In this document: positions 11,216 through 23,378 of the stretch, one piece after another
Numbering within the stretch: the stretch's first letter is position 1
Layout: each line of letters opens with the position of its first letter
Source: Scleropages formosus
Taxonomy: Eukaryota; Chordata; Actinopteri; Osteoglossiformes; Osteoglossidae
Length of the DNA: 64,000 bases
Direction of reading: 5' to 3'
Assembly: GCF_900964775.1 (NCBI RefSeq)
Contig: NC_041820.1
Location: 8,497,001-8,561,000 of the forward strand
Notes under the pieces: generated by a model
Databases searched by the model: none
Told to the model about the DNA's origin: nothing
Seen by the model: the letters and a program-made list of their open reading frames with translations, nothing else
Program-made: the position numbers and the translations under genes

Positions 11216-11405
11216 CACGGAGTGGAACAGCAGCTAGCGCTGGTGCCTCGCAGCTCCTGGGTTCCGGTGTGGCTCAGTCTGTGTGGAGTTTACATGTTCT
11301 GTCTGAGTTTGAGTGGGTTTTCTCTGGGTGCTCTGGTTTCCTCCCACAGTCCAGAGACACATGCTTCAGATGATCTTGAGATGATTCTAAATTGCCCGTA
11401 GTGGT
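11216..11405 (+). repeat. Group-B (V-SINE/HE1-like) SINE
   Basis: The head GCAGCTAGCGCTGGTGCCTC is followed by the conserved core GTGTGGAGTTTACATGTTCT ... GTGGGTTTTCTCTGGGTGCT ... TTTCCTCCCACAGTCCAGAG. The next element abuts it. Confidence 0.7.
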
Positions 11406-11700
11406 TGCATACAGGGGGGGCAACTGTGGCATTGTAGTTGGAGCGGCTGACTTTGGCTCTGACGGTTGCCGGTTTGATCCCCGCCTCCGGCCGCGGTGCC
11501 CCAGAGCAAGGTGCTTCCCTGCAATTGCTCCAGCACCTTCGCCTGGCTGTATGCCTGGGTGCCTAGCTGTGGCCCTGCGATGGACTGGTGTCCCATCCAG
11601 TGTGTGCTCTCCCACCCCACCCCCTCAGCCTTGCTCCCAGTGTCTCCGGGATAGGCTCCGGCTCGCTGCGACCCCGCTCCGGACAAGGGGTTCTTAAAAT
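11405..11700 (+). repeat. SINE with own tRNA-like head and the shared 3' block
   Basis: A B-box-like GGTTTGATCCCC lies near 11471. After a middle segment not found in group A comes CCTGCGATGGACTGGTGTCCC and GGGATAGGCTCCGGCTCGCT, the same 3' block that ends the group-A copies. It ends in GGTTGGTTGG. It connects the short and long SINE families of this genome. Confidence 0.65.
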
Positions 11701-11712
11701 TGGTTGGTTGGG

Positions 11713-11850
11713 TGTGTACGGTATGTGCCATTGCTCTGAGATGGACTGGTGTCCCATCCACAATATCCTCTGCCTCACCTCTTATGCTTGAAGAACAGGC
11801 TTCTGCCCACCGCAACCCTGCGTTGGACCAGCTGGAAGTGGGCGGGTGGA
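11713..11850 (+). repeat. 3' block fragment of a long SINE
   Basis: GAGATGGACTGGTGTCCCATCC and CCGCAACCCTGCGTTGGACCAGCT match the worn 3' block of the preceding element. Confidence 0.5.
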
Positions 11851-12099
11851 TACTCTATAATGTTCCCTTTGGGTGTTTGGTACTTGGGGTCCGCTCCGAT
11901 CTTTCACGAGTTTACGTCCCTGAAACGAATGTGAAAACGGCACATTTCCAGGCGTCAGTTTCAGGAAGGCGGGATAATCCAAATGGGCGGTACTGCGTAG
12001 ATTCCTCCGTTCTAGAATATGAGGGAAGACACAGCCTGCGGCCTGAGATGTACCGTCAGACGGCTCTTTCTGCTCCTTTCAAAGTACATATTCAGTGAA

Positions 12100-13330
12100 C
12101 AGCTCTATTTAAAGTTCAATTAAAAAAAGCAACACCCAAGGAGAGCAGTTGTTGTTGTTTTTTTTTTTTTTTTTTTTTTTTAAGTCATGTTCACATGCAG
12201 TGTGCTGTGAAGAACACATTAAAATACCCCATTAAATTGTTATGTTGTTATGTTTCTTTTTGTTCTCCCCATAGCGGTCTATTTTGTCACTTAAGGACAA
12301 TAACCACATTGCGGTTGAACTTCTCAGGCAGTCTCAACATGAGAAAACATCTCCAGCGGAGAAAGAAAGAAAGAAAAAAACCACTACTATTGCAAATTCC
12401 TTCCTCTTCCTGAGAATGACAGCAAAAAGTTTCTCTTAGAATCAGAGCTGTGCACTGGGCAGCCAGAGGAAATTGCAACATGTACAACATACCAAATCAA
12501 TCCACATAGAAATAATGATCTTTTAATATATTTCAAAAGTGCACATTTAGTCTAATGTTTGCCACATGAGTATTCTGTGTTTGGGTAACGCTGTGTTTCA
12601 CTGTTCCCGAGCTACTCGTTTTGGTGGTTTGAAGCTCTCGGTGTGTCGACCGTGCGTGTTCGGCATGTGTTTGCTGATCTATCCGATTTTATGAGATGCA
12701 TTCACATTAAATATTTAACATTTCCCAGGCACTTTTTCAGTAAATGTTTGGATGATGTCAGATGATGAGATTATAACAAGATTTCAATACGTTTTATTCT
12801 TTTTATTTTTTAAGGATATCTATCTCGTGAAACATCTTGGAATTTCTTGTTTAGTACTTTATGATGTTACTAATGTTCTAACGTGCTTTCCGACGCGCTG
12901 TGATATGGAACGACACATTTTGTGCAAACTTGCCATGCCGAACTGAAATGTCGAGATTAACAGATTTTTGCAAAATCACCAGAATTTTATGCCAAAATTT
13001 AAATCAATTAAAAAAAAAAAGAAAAAACTTTACCAGTTTCAGGAAGAAAAAAATTACATAAATCTGGTATGGAATTTCCATTTTAGACTTTGAAGCTTTT
13101 TGTACCATCTGGCTACATTTTGAAAACCGGGACCTACTGACATTATGATGAAATTCCCTGTATTGAAGTAAAACGGTGGAACTCTCTTCATTGCCACATA
13201 TACATATAACTTAGTGTATTACTACTGGTACCAATGCAGCTGGTTGTGAGCTAATCATTTTTCCATACGTGACACACTCCTAATTTACTAGAAAAATGTG
13301 GTCGGCCAGTTTTTAGGGTAATAAACTTTT
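12100..13330. other. Intergenic, no gene seen
   Basis: AT-rich DNA with homopolymer runs (a T run at about 12158-12181, an A run near 13010). I found no exon-like ORF with splice sites. Confidence 0.5.
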
Positions 13331-13339
13331 TTAATATTC

Positions 13340-13670
13340 AGGGAATAAAAAGGACGTCGGTGTGCTTCCTGCCAGAGGTGTGCTGAAGCTCGGAGTGCGA
13401 TGCACTTAGAGAGCGGAGAAGGGCGATCAGGAGCTGAGGCCGTTTGCTTCGCGAAGCGTGGATTCCACGGCCGATGCGTACGTGGCGTTCGCACGTTCCC
13501 CTTGGGTTCACATGGGACCTTCGACCACTTTCCTCCCACAACCCATTGCCTACTCCGAGGAGCTTGATTGCCCCACCGGGTCAGCGTTATTCCCCACAAT
13601 AGCCCGGCTCCAGCTGCCAGGACGGACTCGGGTTTGCATGGGCCCTCTGTGGGGAAGAAAAAAAACATCT
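13340..13670. other. Isolated GC/CpG-rich patch of unknown function
   Basis: About 330 bases that are clearly richer in G+C and CpG than their surroundings. Both strands have moderate ORFs (for example minus strand 13288-13719), but neither shows a recognisable domain. A perfect 12-bp palindrome GCTTCGCGAAGC lies at 13446-13457. It could be an enhancer, a CpG patch or a degenerate repeat. Confidence 0.35.
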
Positions 13671-13867
13671 CTTTCGTCACTAAATACTTCAGTAGACAAC
13701 ATTTCCACGTACGGGGCAAGTTTTAAAGTTCGGAGCAGAGTGTTCTTAATGTGGCTACAACTTAATCCTATAATGATGAGCACTTTTAATACAAATTTCA
13801 TTGTGTCTAGTGCACTGATCTAAACCCTGCGTTAGATCTGTTAGAATTTTTTGTTCTCAACAATAAT

Positions 13868-13970
13868 TAAAGAAAATCTGAGATGGACTGGCATCGCGTC
13901 CAGGGTGTTCCCCTCCTAGCTTTGCATCCTGTGATTCTGGGATAGGGGCAAGCGGTTTATGAAAGTGAGT
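13868..13970 (+). repeat. 3' block fragment of a SINE
   Basis: GAGATGGACTGGCATCGCGTCC ... GGGATAGGGGCAAGCGGTTTATGAAA matches the 3' half shared by groups A and B. No head is present. Confidence 0.65.
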
Positions 13971-14029
13971 GAGTGGGAATAATTAAAAAAAAAAAAATCT
14001 ATATATATATATATATATATATACACACC

Positions 14030-14395
14030 CAATACTGGTGGCACTGTGGCACAGCAGCTAGCCCTGGTGCCCCACAATTTCTGCACTGGTGGATTCAGAT
14101 GTTGGTTTGATGACAGCTCAGTCTATGCAAAGCTTGCATGTTCTCCTTGAGTTCATGTAGGTTTCTTTCAGGTCCAGAGACATGTGTTTCAGGTGAATTG
14201 GTTACTCTGTTTTGCCCGTGGTATGAATAGATACAGCATCTCCTATACATGTGCACATTTTCTGGGGGTTTGACCGTGTCGATGACTAGTAGAACATTGC
14301 CCCAAAAAAGCAATGAACAATAATGCAACTAACAACCCAACAGTCCATTGGCTTGGTGGATGGTCGGTGAAATTAATCCGGGACAAATCAGAGAG
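14030..14395 (+). repeat. Group-B (V-SINE/HE1-like) SINE, diverged
   Basis: The head GGCACTGTGGCACAGCAGCTAG leads into a core-like stretch (CAAAGCTTGCATGTTCTCC, GGTCCAGAGACATG) and a worn tail. An (AT)n run at about 14002-14024 lies directly upstream. Confidence 0.6.
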
Positions 14396-14968
14396 TGAGA
14401 AAGTAATATTGTTAAAATTAATGTTACCTTATGATGAAGGAGGCTCTTAGCATGAAAAAGAAGTAGCGACAAAGACAACAAATATGCAACGGCAGTGCAT
14501 CAAGCTGCAGGACATTCTGTAAGAAATGTGAGCCGTTTGTAGCTGTGGACCAGAGAGTGAAATGACAGGGATTTTGTTTTTGGGAGTTTTACTGAAGAAC
14601 TGAGGCTACATACTAATAGGAGAAAGATGGAAAGGAGGAAAGGGGTGACAAGTCCCTGAGAAAGTTTTGCTGCCTTATTCTCATTTTAAGAACAGGACTC
14701 TTTACATTTTGGTACTTTTTATGAGCATGAGCTTCAAAGAAAGAATCTGGGTTTCTTGTTGCACCAAGAGCATCACGTGTGAAGTCACAGAACCTTTTAA
14801 ATGGAACAAAGTTGAGCATCTTGTTCTGCAATATTATTGGACCCAGCAGTGAAATTTTCAGTTTTATTGGATTCACAGAGCAGGAAATTAGACGTCATCC
14901 AGTTCTATATGTCTCTTAGGCATCTTTCCAGCTTGGCAAAGCACTCTGTTTTTTTTTCTGGTTTCGCT

Positions 14969-14969
<1 letters not shown>

Positions 14970-15039
<70 letters not shown>
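14970..15039. repeat. (CA)n microsatellite
   Basis: About 35 perfect CA units. Confidence 0.97.
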
Positions 15040-15041
<2 letters not shown>

Positions 15042-15272
15042 CTACAGCCAGTGACTACTGTTTCCAACATTCGTCCGTAATGCTATGCGGTTTTTCATTT
15101 AATATGTGTATCCTGTAGTGTGACTGGTGACATTAATAAACAAAATATATATATAAAAAAAGAGGTTGCCTCACCTGGTATCTAATATGCAAATTCGTTA
15201 TAAACAGGTCTTGAGGACTGAAAGAACCCATTTGTGGACACTAACTTCATCTCTAATTTATGAACCAGATTT

Positions 15273-15370
15273 TGCTCCCTAGGTGCTGGTTCCCAACTTT
15301 TTGCTCTGGAACTTTTGTCTCCAGGCTTTGGTCCCCAGGTTTTGGCTCTCAGACTTGTGCCCCCAGGGCT
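15273..15370. repeat. 14-bp minisatellite, about seven imperfect units
   Basis: Units of 14 bases (for example TTGTCTCCAGGCTT, TGGTCCCCAGGTTT, TGGCTCTCAGACTT) follow each other in register from 15273 to 15370. The unit resembles a TTGGCTCCCAGG consensus. Confidence 0.75.
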
Positions 15371-16367
15371 TCCGTCACCCACTACCTTCCCCAGGTCCCA
15401 TGGGAAATGTGGATGGGCGTCTCTTAAGTTTTGCCCCCATGATTGATTGTTTTAATTCACTTTACAACCAGCAGTCCAGATCAGGCAGCCACAAAATATT
15501 TTAAAGAGCTTTTTATAAATACAAACTCGCATGCCAGTGTTAACAAAATAAACTATGCCACTATTTATATTAAGCCTTTTCCTCTCTGTGAAATATGCAT
15601 GGAAACATTCTCATTCTGAATTGTTTTTGAGTTTTTTGGGTTTTTACAAGAAAAAAGCCACAGGATGCATTATAGACAATGGCATTTTACAACGCCACAT
15701 GCGTACATGCAGTATGGTTTGAAACATTTTTTGTCAAAAACTGCCACAGTAACTGCTGTTTGTTCCTCAGTCGTCAGAAAGGGAGACTATTTGACTGGAG
15801 ACTGATGCGATAAACATTTTATATACCTTCTCATCTGTAGCGCTATACATGTCCTTCATTAGAAGTCTACAGAAAATAATATGTTGCTTTTGCAAAAAAA
15901 TATCAGTGATTGAACATGTACATTCTGTGGAAAATCATAAATGAATACTTACATCCCTCATGGACCAGGGTTAATTTATTCTCCGAAATTGCCGCATTAG
16001 ATAATTCTCATCATGAAAGGAAAAAGTACCTTTTTAACTATCAAAAAAGAAAAAAAAAAAGTTCCTAGACGGTAAGTATGATTTAAAAATTATGTTTATA
16101 AATTAGTATTTGCTTCATTTGGTGTCACTGTAACATAAGTCCCAGGTTTCCGGTACCATCCTAAACACCATCTAAAATCTGGAACGAATTTGAATTTTAA
16201 AATTAAATGAACTTTTTGTCAAACTCTCACTTTTTTTCCATAACTGAACCATCGCAGGTGACATCTAAGCAACAGAAACAAATTTATTAACATTTAGCAG
16301 AAGTAATTTCGTATTTACAGTTTATACATTCAAAAGGAAAGGAAAAACACATTCAGCTGTTAAATTT

Positions 16368-16661
16368 CTAATAGAATTTACAAGGAACCTGTGTTAATAC
16401 CCCTGAATAAACAGAAGAAAACGGTGTTTTCTCCAACCCTTTCTTGGAAATTATGACATAGTCTCTGGTCGTCTTAAAATATTCGGGCCTTGCCGAGCCC
16501 TGAAGAGAAACATTATAAAATGAAGCCCTGGATAAAAACATCCATAAATTCTGCTCTTGCCAGCGGGGTTGGGTTACCGTATTGGCCGAAACAGGTACCG
16601 AATGTGTGGCCGACTGCACTGAAAACCATGTAAAGAGCAGTGCGGCAGAGAGCAAAAGCAT
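16368..16661 (-). CDS. Candidate small secreted protein, 97 aa, unrecognised
   Basis: I do not recognise this gene. A single minus-strand ORF starts at ATG 16661-16659 and ends with TAG at 16368-16370. The first 18 or so residues (MLLLSAALLFTWFSVQSA) look like a good secretory signal peptide, with cleavage likely after SVQSA. The mature part of about 79 residues has one cysteine, one possible N-glycosylation site (NVSL) and a basic KK pair. The codons are more GC-balanced than the flanking AT-rich DNA. A minus-strand AATAAA (TTTATT on plus, 16283-16288) lies about 80 bases past the stop, as expected for a short single-exon transcript. It could equally be the first exon of a longer gene or a chance ORF. 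No neighbouring gene overlaps it. Confidence 0.35.
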   Translation of the reverse strand: MLLLSAALLFTWFSVQSATHSVPVSANTVTQPRWQEQNLWMFLSRASFYNVSLQGSARPEYFKTTRDYVIISKKGLEKTPFSSVYSGVLTQVPCKFY

Positions 16662-16824
16662 GCGCTCTGTGTGCTACTGTTAGTTTAACATTATAGCAAA
16701 AGTGGTGCTTATGTTAGAACAGCTTCCTTTCTCGGGCTGTAGGGCGAAAGGAAGCTGCTGGAAAGTTGAAGGGCAACCTAATCTGAGTGCTAATGTGCTC
16801 TTATTTTCTAATTTTACATATTCA

Positions 16825-16827
16825 AGG

Positions 16828-16865
<38 letters not shown>

Positions 16866-16868
16866 CAT
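16825..16868. repeat. (CTAT)n microsatellite
   Basis: About ten CTAT units, followed by a few CCAT/CCCT variants. Confidence 0.95.
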
Positions 16869-17102
16869 CCCTCCCTCTCATAAGTGGTGACTTTGAGAGA
16901 CATTAGTCAGATGGAGGACAATACTAATTATCACTGCACCCACAGCTCTGCTGGACTCTTCTCAGCTGTAGAAACACTAGACAGTCTGTGTTCCCTGGTC
17001 TTATATTCCACGGAGAACTGGTATGCTGTGATAGGGATTTAAACCCTGTCCCAACAGCAGGGAACAAGAGAAAACTCACAGTTGTGTTAATGTCACTTTA
17101 TT

Positions 17103-17311
17103 TACACACACACACACACACACACACAGACATTGCCTAAAACCACTTGTCCCAGGCAGGGTGGCGGCAAACCGGAGCCTAACCCAGCAACACAGGGCGC
17201 AACCCAGGATGGGATGCCAGTCCATCACAAGGTACCCCAAGCGGGAGTCAAACCCCAGACCCACCAGAGAGTAGGACCCAGCCAAACCCGCTACCCCACC
17301 GCACCCGCCTT
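17103..17311 (-). repeat. Group-A SINE
   Basis: Full reverse copy with a (CA)n left end and a target-site duplication TCACTTTATT at 17093-17102 and 17312-17321. A small deletion removes part of the middle. Confidence 0.88.
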
Positions 17312-18099
17312 TCACTTTATTCATTTATGTGCAAATCATGCGCAAGGAAAAATCAGCTGACGTGTGTCTGTGCATTTTTTTTAATCTGAAATTTTAGCAA
17401 ACGTCTTTCCAGAAGGAAACGGCCAGACGCATATTAGGAAACGAAGGCAGTTTCCACCAGCTTTTTGTGATTTAAAGTCGCTTGTTAATAGGGACCACAG
17501 CTCAAAGGAGGAAACAATATCATGTGACTTCCTTCCACCCCCTCCTGAGAATAGCTATTGAAAACTGTGTGTGACGCAACTGCCGACTGTGGGAAAGAGG
17601 TGTTGCCCTAAAAAGAAAACAACATGACCATGAAATACTTATATTTAATAGACTGTCTCTTCCGTGGTACAACAAGATAAAACTATTTTCGCATATTTTC
17701 ATATTCCAGAAAAAGACACGGATTATAACTATATTCTCAGTATTATTACAACCCTTGACGCGCAACCTTCCTTAATATAAGAGTTCTGTAGTCGGCTGAA
17801 TGGGTTATATAAACATTCACTGCATTATTACACTGTATTCTGTAAATATGTATTTGTTAAAAACTTTTATGAATCATAAAACAACAGTATTGCACTGATA
17901 TGACACACAATTGACATATTTTGCTCTAGACTTTTAAAAACGTAACAGTAACTATCTTGTTTTTGAACTACATGGGAACAAATGCTTTTATTATTTTTGC
18001 CAGCATCTGAATCCAGATAAATCAAAGGAGATAATTAAAATGTCCTCTAACATTACAAACATGCTGCACATGGAAGAAAGTTAAATGTTTTAATTTCTT

Positions 18100-18425
18100 C
18101 ATGGCTGATAACCACTTGTCCAGTGCAGGGTCATCGTAGTCCGGAGCCAAATCATGGAAGCATAGAGCTTAAGGCAGGACACACTATGGACAGGATGGCA
18201 GTCCATCACAAGGTAATCACACACATCCACTTACGCACACACTGTAGACAGTTTGGAGCCAGGCATTCATCTGAAATCCATCCCTTTCGACTATTGGAGG
18301 AAACCCTCATGATCACAGGAAGACCATGTAAATGGTACAGACTTAGCTGGAGCTAAACCCGTGTCCAAACACAGAGCTGTGAGGCAACAGCCCTACTACC
18401 TGCACCACCGTGCTGCCAAAACACA
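18100..18425 (-). repeat. Group-B SINE, reverse strand
   Basis: Read on the minus strand it has a tRNA-like head, the core (complement of TTTGGAGCCAGGCATTCA and related), and the 3' block ending ACTGGACAAGTGGTTAT. All parts are worn. Confidence 0.6.
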
Positions 18426-21400
18426 GCAATGCTGCACCAAAATGCATCTTCATGCTGAAATCCTCTTAGCTTCAATGGTTTTTGTGATATTTGTGAATAT
18501 CAACTTTTTAGTGCGCGTAGCTATAAAAAAACATCTTTCTGTCCGTCTTCCGAGAATGAAAATTCCTTAGGAAAAAACCATAAAAAGGCCCATAATAATT
18601 CTCATAGGTCAAGGGGTGATAAATATTTCTTTTCTATGAAATGCTAACTTTGTGGACCATTTCATTTACATTAAAGAGTGCCACTGGTGAAATCCTCTAA
18701 GGTCGCTGCCATGGAAAAATTGGATTTGGAAGCGTCAAGGTAACTGATTTAGTGCAGAGTACGCTAGGGATTTTATTACTTCATAGAGAGCTTTTCTTTC
18801 GTGCCAGCCATAAGTGTTCGGTTTTAGCTTTCAGGAAGGCAATAGATTTATTGGCACATAAATTTCCCAGGGTTTTGTGGCAGGATCTCACACATAATGC
18901 GCTTTACGTGTGCATGGCTGAAAATGTGTGTGAGGGAATAAAGGTGATACTACACTGCATAATATCCATTTGCAACTTAAGAACTGAACAATTATTAATA
19001 TTATTTTTTATTAGACTGTTCTGACATTTATTTTTATGTGTGGGGCTTTTGTGCATAGGCTGGAGATGTATGTGATGTGCTTTCAATAACCCTGAAAATT
19101 GTTTTAATTTTTTTATTCTTTATATTTTTTAACCTCCATGAATGATAACAATGTTATTCTTTATTCACTGACATTACATAATTCCAGCAACTGAACCCAA
19201 GGCCAGTTCTGTTTTATTTCTGTTAAGTCTACTTCAAAAATACTTGTAATAAAAATAAAGGACTCGAACATCTTATAAAAAGATAAAACTTGGCCCATAG
19301 AAATTAAATTATTAGGCTTTAGTGGGACATCCAAAGGAGATCCAAGGAATGTGTAATTCTGGAGAAGTAAGTCTTCAGGGTTGTGTTTGTTAGCCAAAAC
19401 TATAAAATGGTTTGGGGTAAGAATGAAAGAATTTCACAAGATACTTTGCAATAACTAAGGACATGGGGAATAATATTTACAAAGTTCTGATGTTGGTATT
19501 GTAAATTAAAGGCTCGGCATATATTTAACAAAATTATTTATTTTTCAGGAATTTTTATGAAGATGGATAATACAGTAACTCAGTCTGAAGTTCTATGTGG
19601 TGCCATCAGACAAAAAAAACTGGTGTTGTGAAGTATTTCTGAAGTCTGCTGGGCACTTCATTTCGTTTTCATTCTCGCAAATTCGTTTGCTTTAGCTTTC
19701 ATCAGTCCAGATTCTCCTAAGACCTTATTTCAAATTGGCTATTTTATAATGGGTTTTTGAAAAGAAAGCCGGTAATTTTTTTGGAGTGTAAGATACATTT
19801 ATGGTCCAACTTTAATACGACAAACAATTATTGCATTTAACATCACTTTCTTTATTCTACGCCAGAGTCGCTAACATTTTTACAGTTTCTAAACTGTATT
19901 AATAACAAACGTTTTTAATCAGAGTTCACAAATCGACCCTTTTTTTTCTCCTGTTGGCATGGGCAAAACGAAAAAAAAAATCCTGCATAAAGAACATATT
20001 AATACCACAGCCCATTTGTCACAATTTAGTTTGAGTGTAATTCAAAACATTTTAAAACTTCTGCTGAAAACCCACAGTTCTGTAGAGCAGTTATAGAGGT
20101 TTTATGAGTGCAATAAATCTGGTAGAGTACGTTTGTTAAAGCATGCAGAATATAAGTGAGCCATAGTTACACTGTAAGTGCTCAAAAAAGTTCATTCACT
20201 TTTCATATTGCACTGTCAATACGGCTTGATTTTTATGAGTCCAGCTAAACATCAGCCAATGACAGCGATACATGTGAATACACAACATGTCAAACCTAAA
20301 TTTCTATTTGCCATTCTTACTGTTTTGACCAACCTTCGCAAGCTGGTTAATTTGGTTTTGTATTACTGGATATAGACTTTCTCTTCAATTTTTTACTTCT
20401 TAAATCTTAAATTTAACTTCTCCTGAGCTGTTTGAAGACACAAGACAAGGTGTCTATCCACACCACAATATTCACTGTATTTCAAAACAACTAAAACATA
20501 TAAAAGTGTGTGAAACATCAGATCATGGTTGATAGTCATGAAAAGTCCAGCGCCGCAAATCTGAAGGCTTTAAAGAAATGCAATTGTTACATCACAGCTT
20601 TTATACATTAAAACCTCAAAGGTTATATTTGTTAAAGCCTTATACTGAAGTGATTAGTAAGACGTTTATGAAGCTATGAATAAAGATACAATAGACTGTA
20701 TACATATTTCTACCTCCTATAAATAAAGTTTATTTATTAGAAGAAAAGTGTCATATTGTCCATAAGATGACATTCCCATATCCCATTCCTGTATCTCAGC
20801 ACTAAGAACTTAACAATAACAGCTTCTGATATCATGGCTGCTCAAGAGCTGTACAGGTCTTTTGAGTCCATTGTTTGTGAATTTCCTCATGGTATAACTT
20901 TCACGCAATAGTGTTCGTCATAACTTTAACACTAAAAACATCAAAAATGTAATTTTCCAGGTTACAAAAGAAAAGGGATAGATAGATTTTTTAGTATTTT
21001 CATTGGATATTCATTGGTAGATAGATAGAGTTTATTCTTACGTAAGTGAAATAATAAAATGTAAAATTAATCAGATTTCAATTCATTCCCTCACATTGCA
21101 TCTCTTCAGAGTATGTTTAAAATTTATTCCTACCTGAATCCCTCACAGAGGATTAACACACTGAAGTGGTACCAGCCAAATATTATTGCGTTAATGAAAA
21201 ACAGAGGCTATTGCATGAATTCATTCATTTTAATAGCAGAGATATATTTCAATGTATTTAAATTCCCTGTCCTCATCTGAGTTATGAGAAGGGTAACAGT
21301 GGCAGAACATCTTAAAAATGAGAACGTCTTAAAACCGAACTAGTCGTATAGTTTTTCAGTTGTCCAGACACAGTTTTATACTTGAGTTGTAAGTTTTCTT

Positions 21401-22149
21401 TGTGACATCCTGTGGGACCAAACTGAACATGGTTTTGTGCTCAGATATCAGCTCAAAGTCACTCCTGTCTTTCTTCTTTCTCTCCTGAGCCTCCAGACCC
21501 AGTGAACAGAAAACAAAACAAAACAAAAAAAACTTAGTTTTATAGGGCTAACACTTAATTTCAACTTCTATTTGGCCAATATGAGCGTTTCATTTATGAA
21601 ACATTAAGTTTTTACAAATTTATAGAAAATACATAGTAATTACTCAAAGAAGTGAATGAGAAAAAAGTAAAAAAAAAAAAGAAAAGAATGTAAAAAGAAA
21701 AAAGTATACACTTCACTTTGCTGTTCTATATGTGATAGTAGGTCAGTGCAGATAGTCTACCTTTTCTGATTCTTTTAGTATCCCTCTGAGATGCTGAGGG
21801 AACACTTGGGGTTACCCTGGCTCACTGGAGACAGGACTGATGTACGATCGACAACTCAGCCGCTCTTCAAAACATTCACGCTCTCGCAGAGAAAAATCGG
21901 GATCGTTCGCTTACAGCTTACATTAATTGCGGGCGCACGCCATTCAGCTGCAGCTGGTATTCATTTGTGAGAGGCGAAAATTACTTTATTTATTGTTTTA
22001 TCCAGCAGAGGGCGGAATATTACATATTTTTAAAAGTAAAGTCCATGCCACTGATATTGCCTCGTCCGCTACTCTAGGGCTCCCTCTAGTAGTAGGTTCT
22101 GTAACTGAACTCTGTTGATTCACTCAAGTTTACACACTACAGGCACTTT
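18426..22149. other. AT-rich gene-free interval
   Basis: No ORF here combines length, splice sites and a recognisable motif. Short poly-A/T runs and GATA-type simple repeats (about 20979-21026) are scattered. This is also where the candidate CTCF site at 22002 lies. Confidence 0.55.
22002..22015 (+). promoter_or_regulatory. Consensus CTCF motif
   Basis: CCAGCAGAGGGCGG fits the 14-base CTCF core consensus CCASYAGRKGGCRS at every position. It lies in a small CpG-containing patch between HLX and HHIPL2, a plausible place for an insulator. Binding is not shown. Confidence 0.5.
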
Positions 22150-23060
22150 GCAGTCTGCTCACCAACATGTTGTGCCAAGTGTCATGGGAATGGGTTTTGT
22201 TGGTGCTGAGGTGAGCAACAGCCTAACACTACCCAAGCGGTGTTGGGTTATTATCCCTACTGGAGGAATGCAGTTCCTCAAGTGACATATTGAAGAGGTG
22301 AGATGATGCCAGGAGTCATCAAGCTTGCTGGAGATAGAGGCTTGAACTGACTTCTCCATGTCCAATCGGGAGAGAAAGCAATTTGAACTGGGGAAATTAT
22401 TCAGGTGCAGGAAGTGAGTCTTCATGACCAAGTTCACATGAGCTTTAAATAACAGCTGCTGTTCGAAGGGTACGCCAAGATTCTTCGGAAACGATGCAAA
22501 TCATGTCGAAATTTAAACCTATCGTGTTCAACCAAGATAGTCTGCTGCCTGATATTTTTGGCCCCGGCAGTGAAATCTCTATTTTTCTCTGAATTTAATG
22601 TAAGACAATTAGTGTTCATCGAGGTCGCGGTGTTGTCAAGACAAAAAAATCACAGCAGACATGTCTGATGGCTTCAAGAACAGGTAGAGTTGCTTATCAT
22701 CAGCACAGGAGTGGAAATTAGAACTATTTTTACAAATAACTTCACTTAATGGTAGCATATATAATGACAAGAGTAGCAGCTCCAGCACCCAGGCCCGAGG
22801 TATTCCATATCTGACAGGTGAAAACTGGAAATGTCATCAGCATGTATGTACAGAAATCTATTCATGATAAAGGATCCAAACCACCTGAGGACAATACAAG
22901 AAAGGCCCAGACACTTGTCCAACCTGTAAAAAAGGGTTCTTTCATTGATGATACTTAAGGCTGCTGTTGGAAAGCCTGCATCTGCTGGCAGGTGGCATTG
23001 AACACTAAGAACCCTTCGGAGTGGAAGGCTATGTCTTTGCATGCTTAACACCTAACTATT
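22150..23060 (-). mobile_element. L2/CR1-type LINE fragment (reverse transcriptase part)
   Basis: Minus-strand readings contain RLDKCLGLSCIVLRWFGSF near 22900, corresponding to the L2 RT stretch before motif B. Near 22400 they contain an HLNNFPSSNCFLSRLD region followed by QASISSKLDDS, typical of the L2 post-RT region. It is split over several frames and lacks both ends, so it is an old inactive piece. Confidence 0.6.
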
Positions 23061-23378
23061 CTCCACTAGAAACATGTCTTCACTAAATTAAAGATCTTGA
23101 AACTAACATTTTACTCACGCTGATAGAATTCCTTGTCAATGCCTCGGAACAAACAATCTCCTTGACTTGGCATTTGTCATAATTTGGCATGAACACAATT
23201 GCTTCATTTTAGTTAACTGCTGACCAGTATGGAGAGGCACTTATGCATGTGATGCAAAGGTGAAGAAGACTGAATCTGCGATGAATTATAGATGCCTTCC
23301 TGAAATAGGAAAAAGCTTGGACAGAAAAGTAGAGACAAAAAATTAAGAAAACAGCAAGATTTTTATTGCAATGAAACA

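Noticed and set aside
13288-13719. 143-aa minus-strand ORF
   Set aside because: GC-rich patch without signal peptide, domain or splice context. Kept only as an orphan CpG patch.
14970-15118. ORFs of Thr-His or Val-Cys repeats
   Set aside because: Translation of (CA)n/(GT)n microsatellites, here and at 24012, 56204 and 57966.
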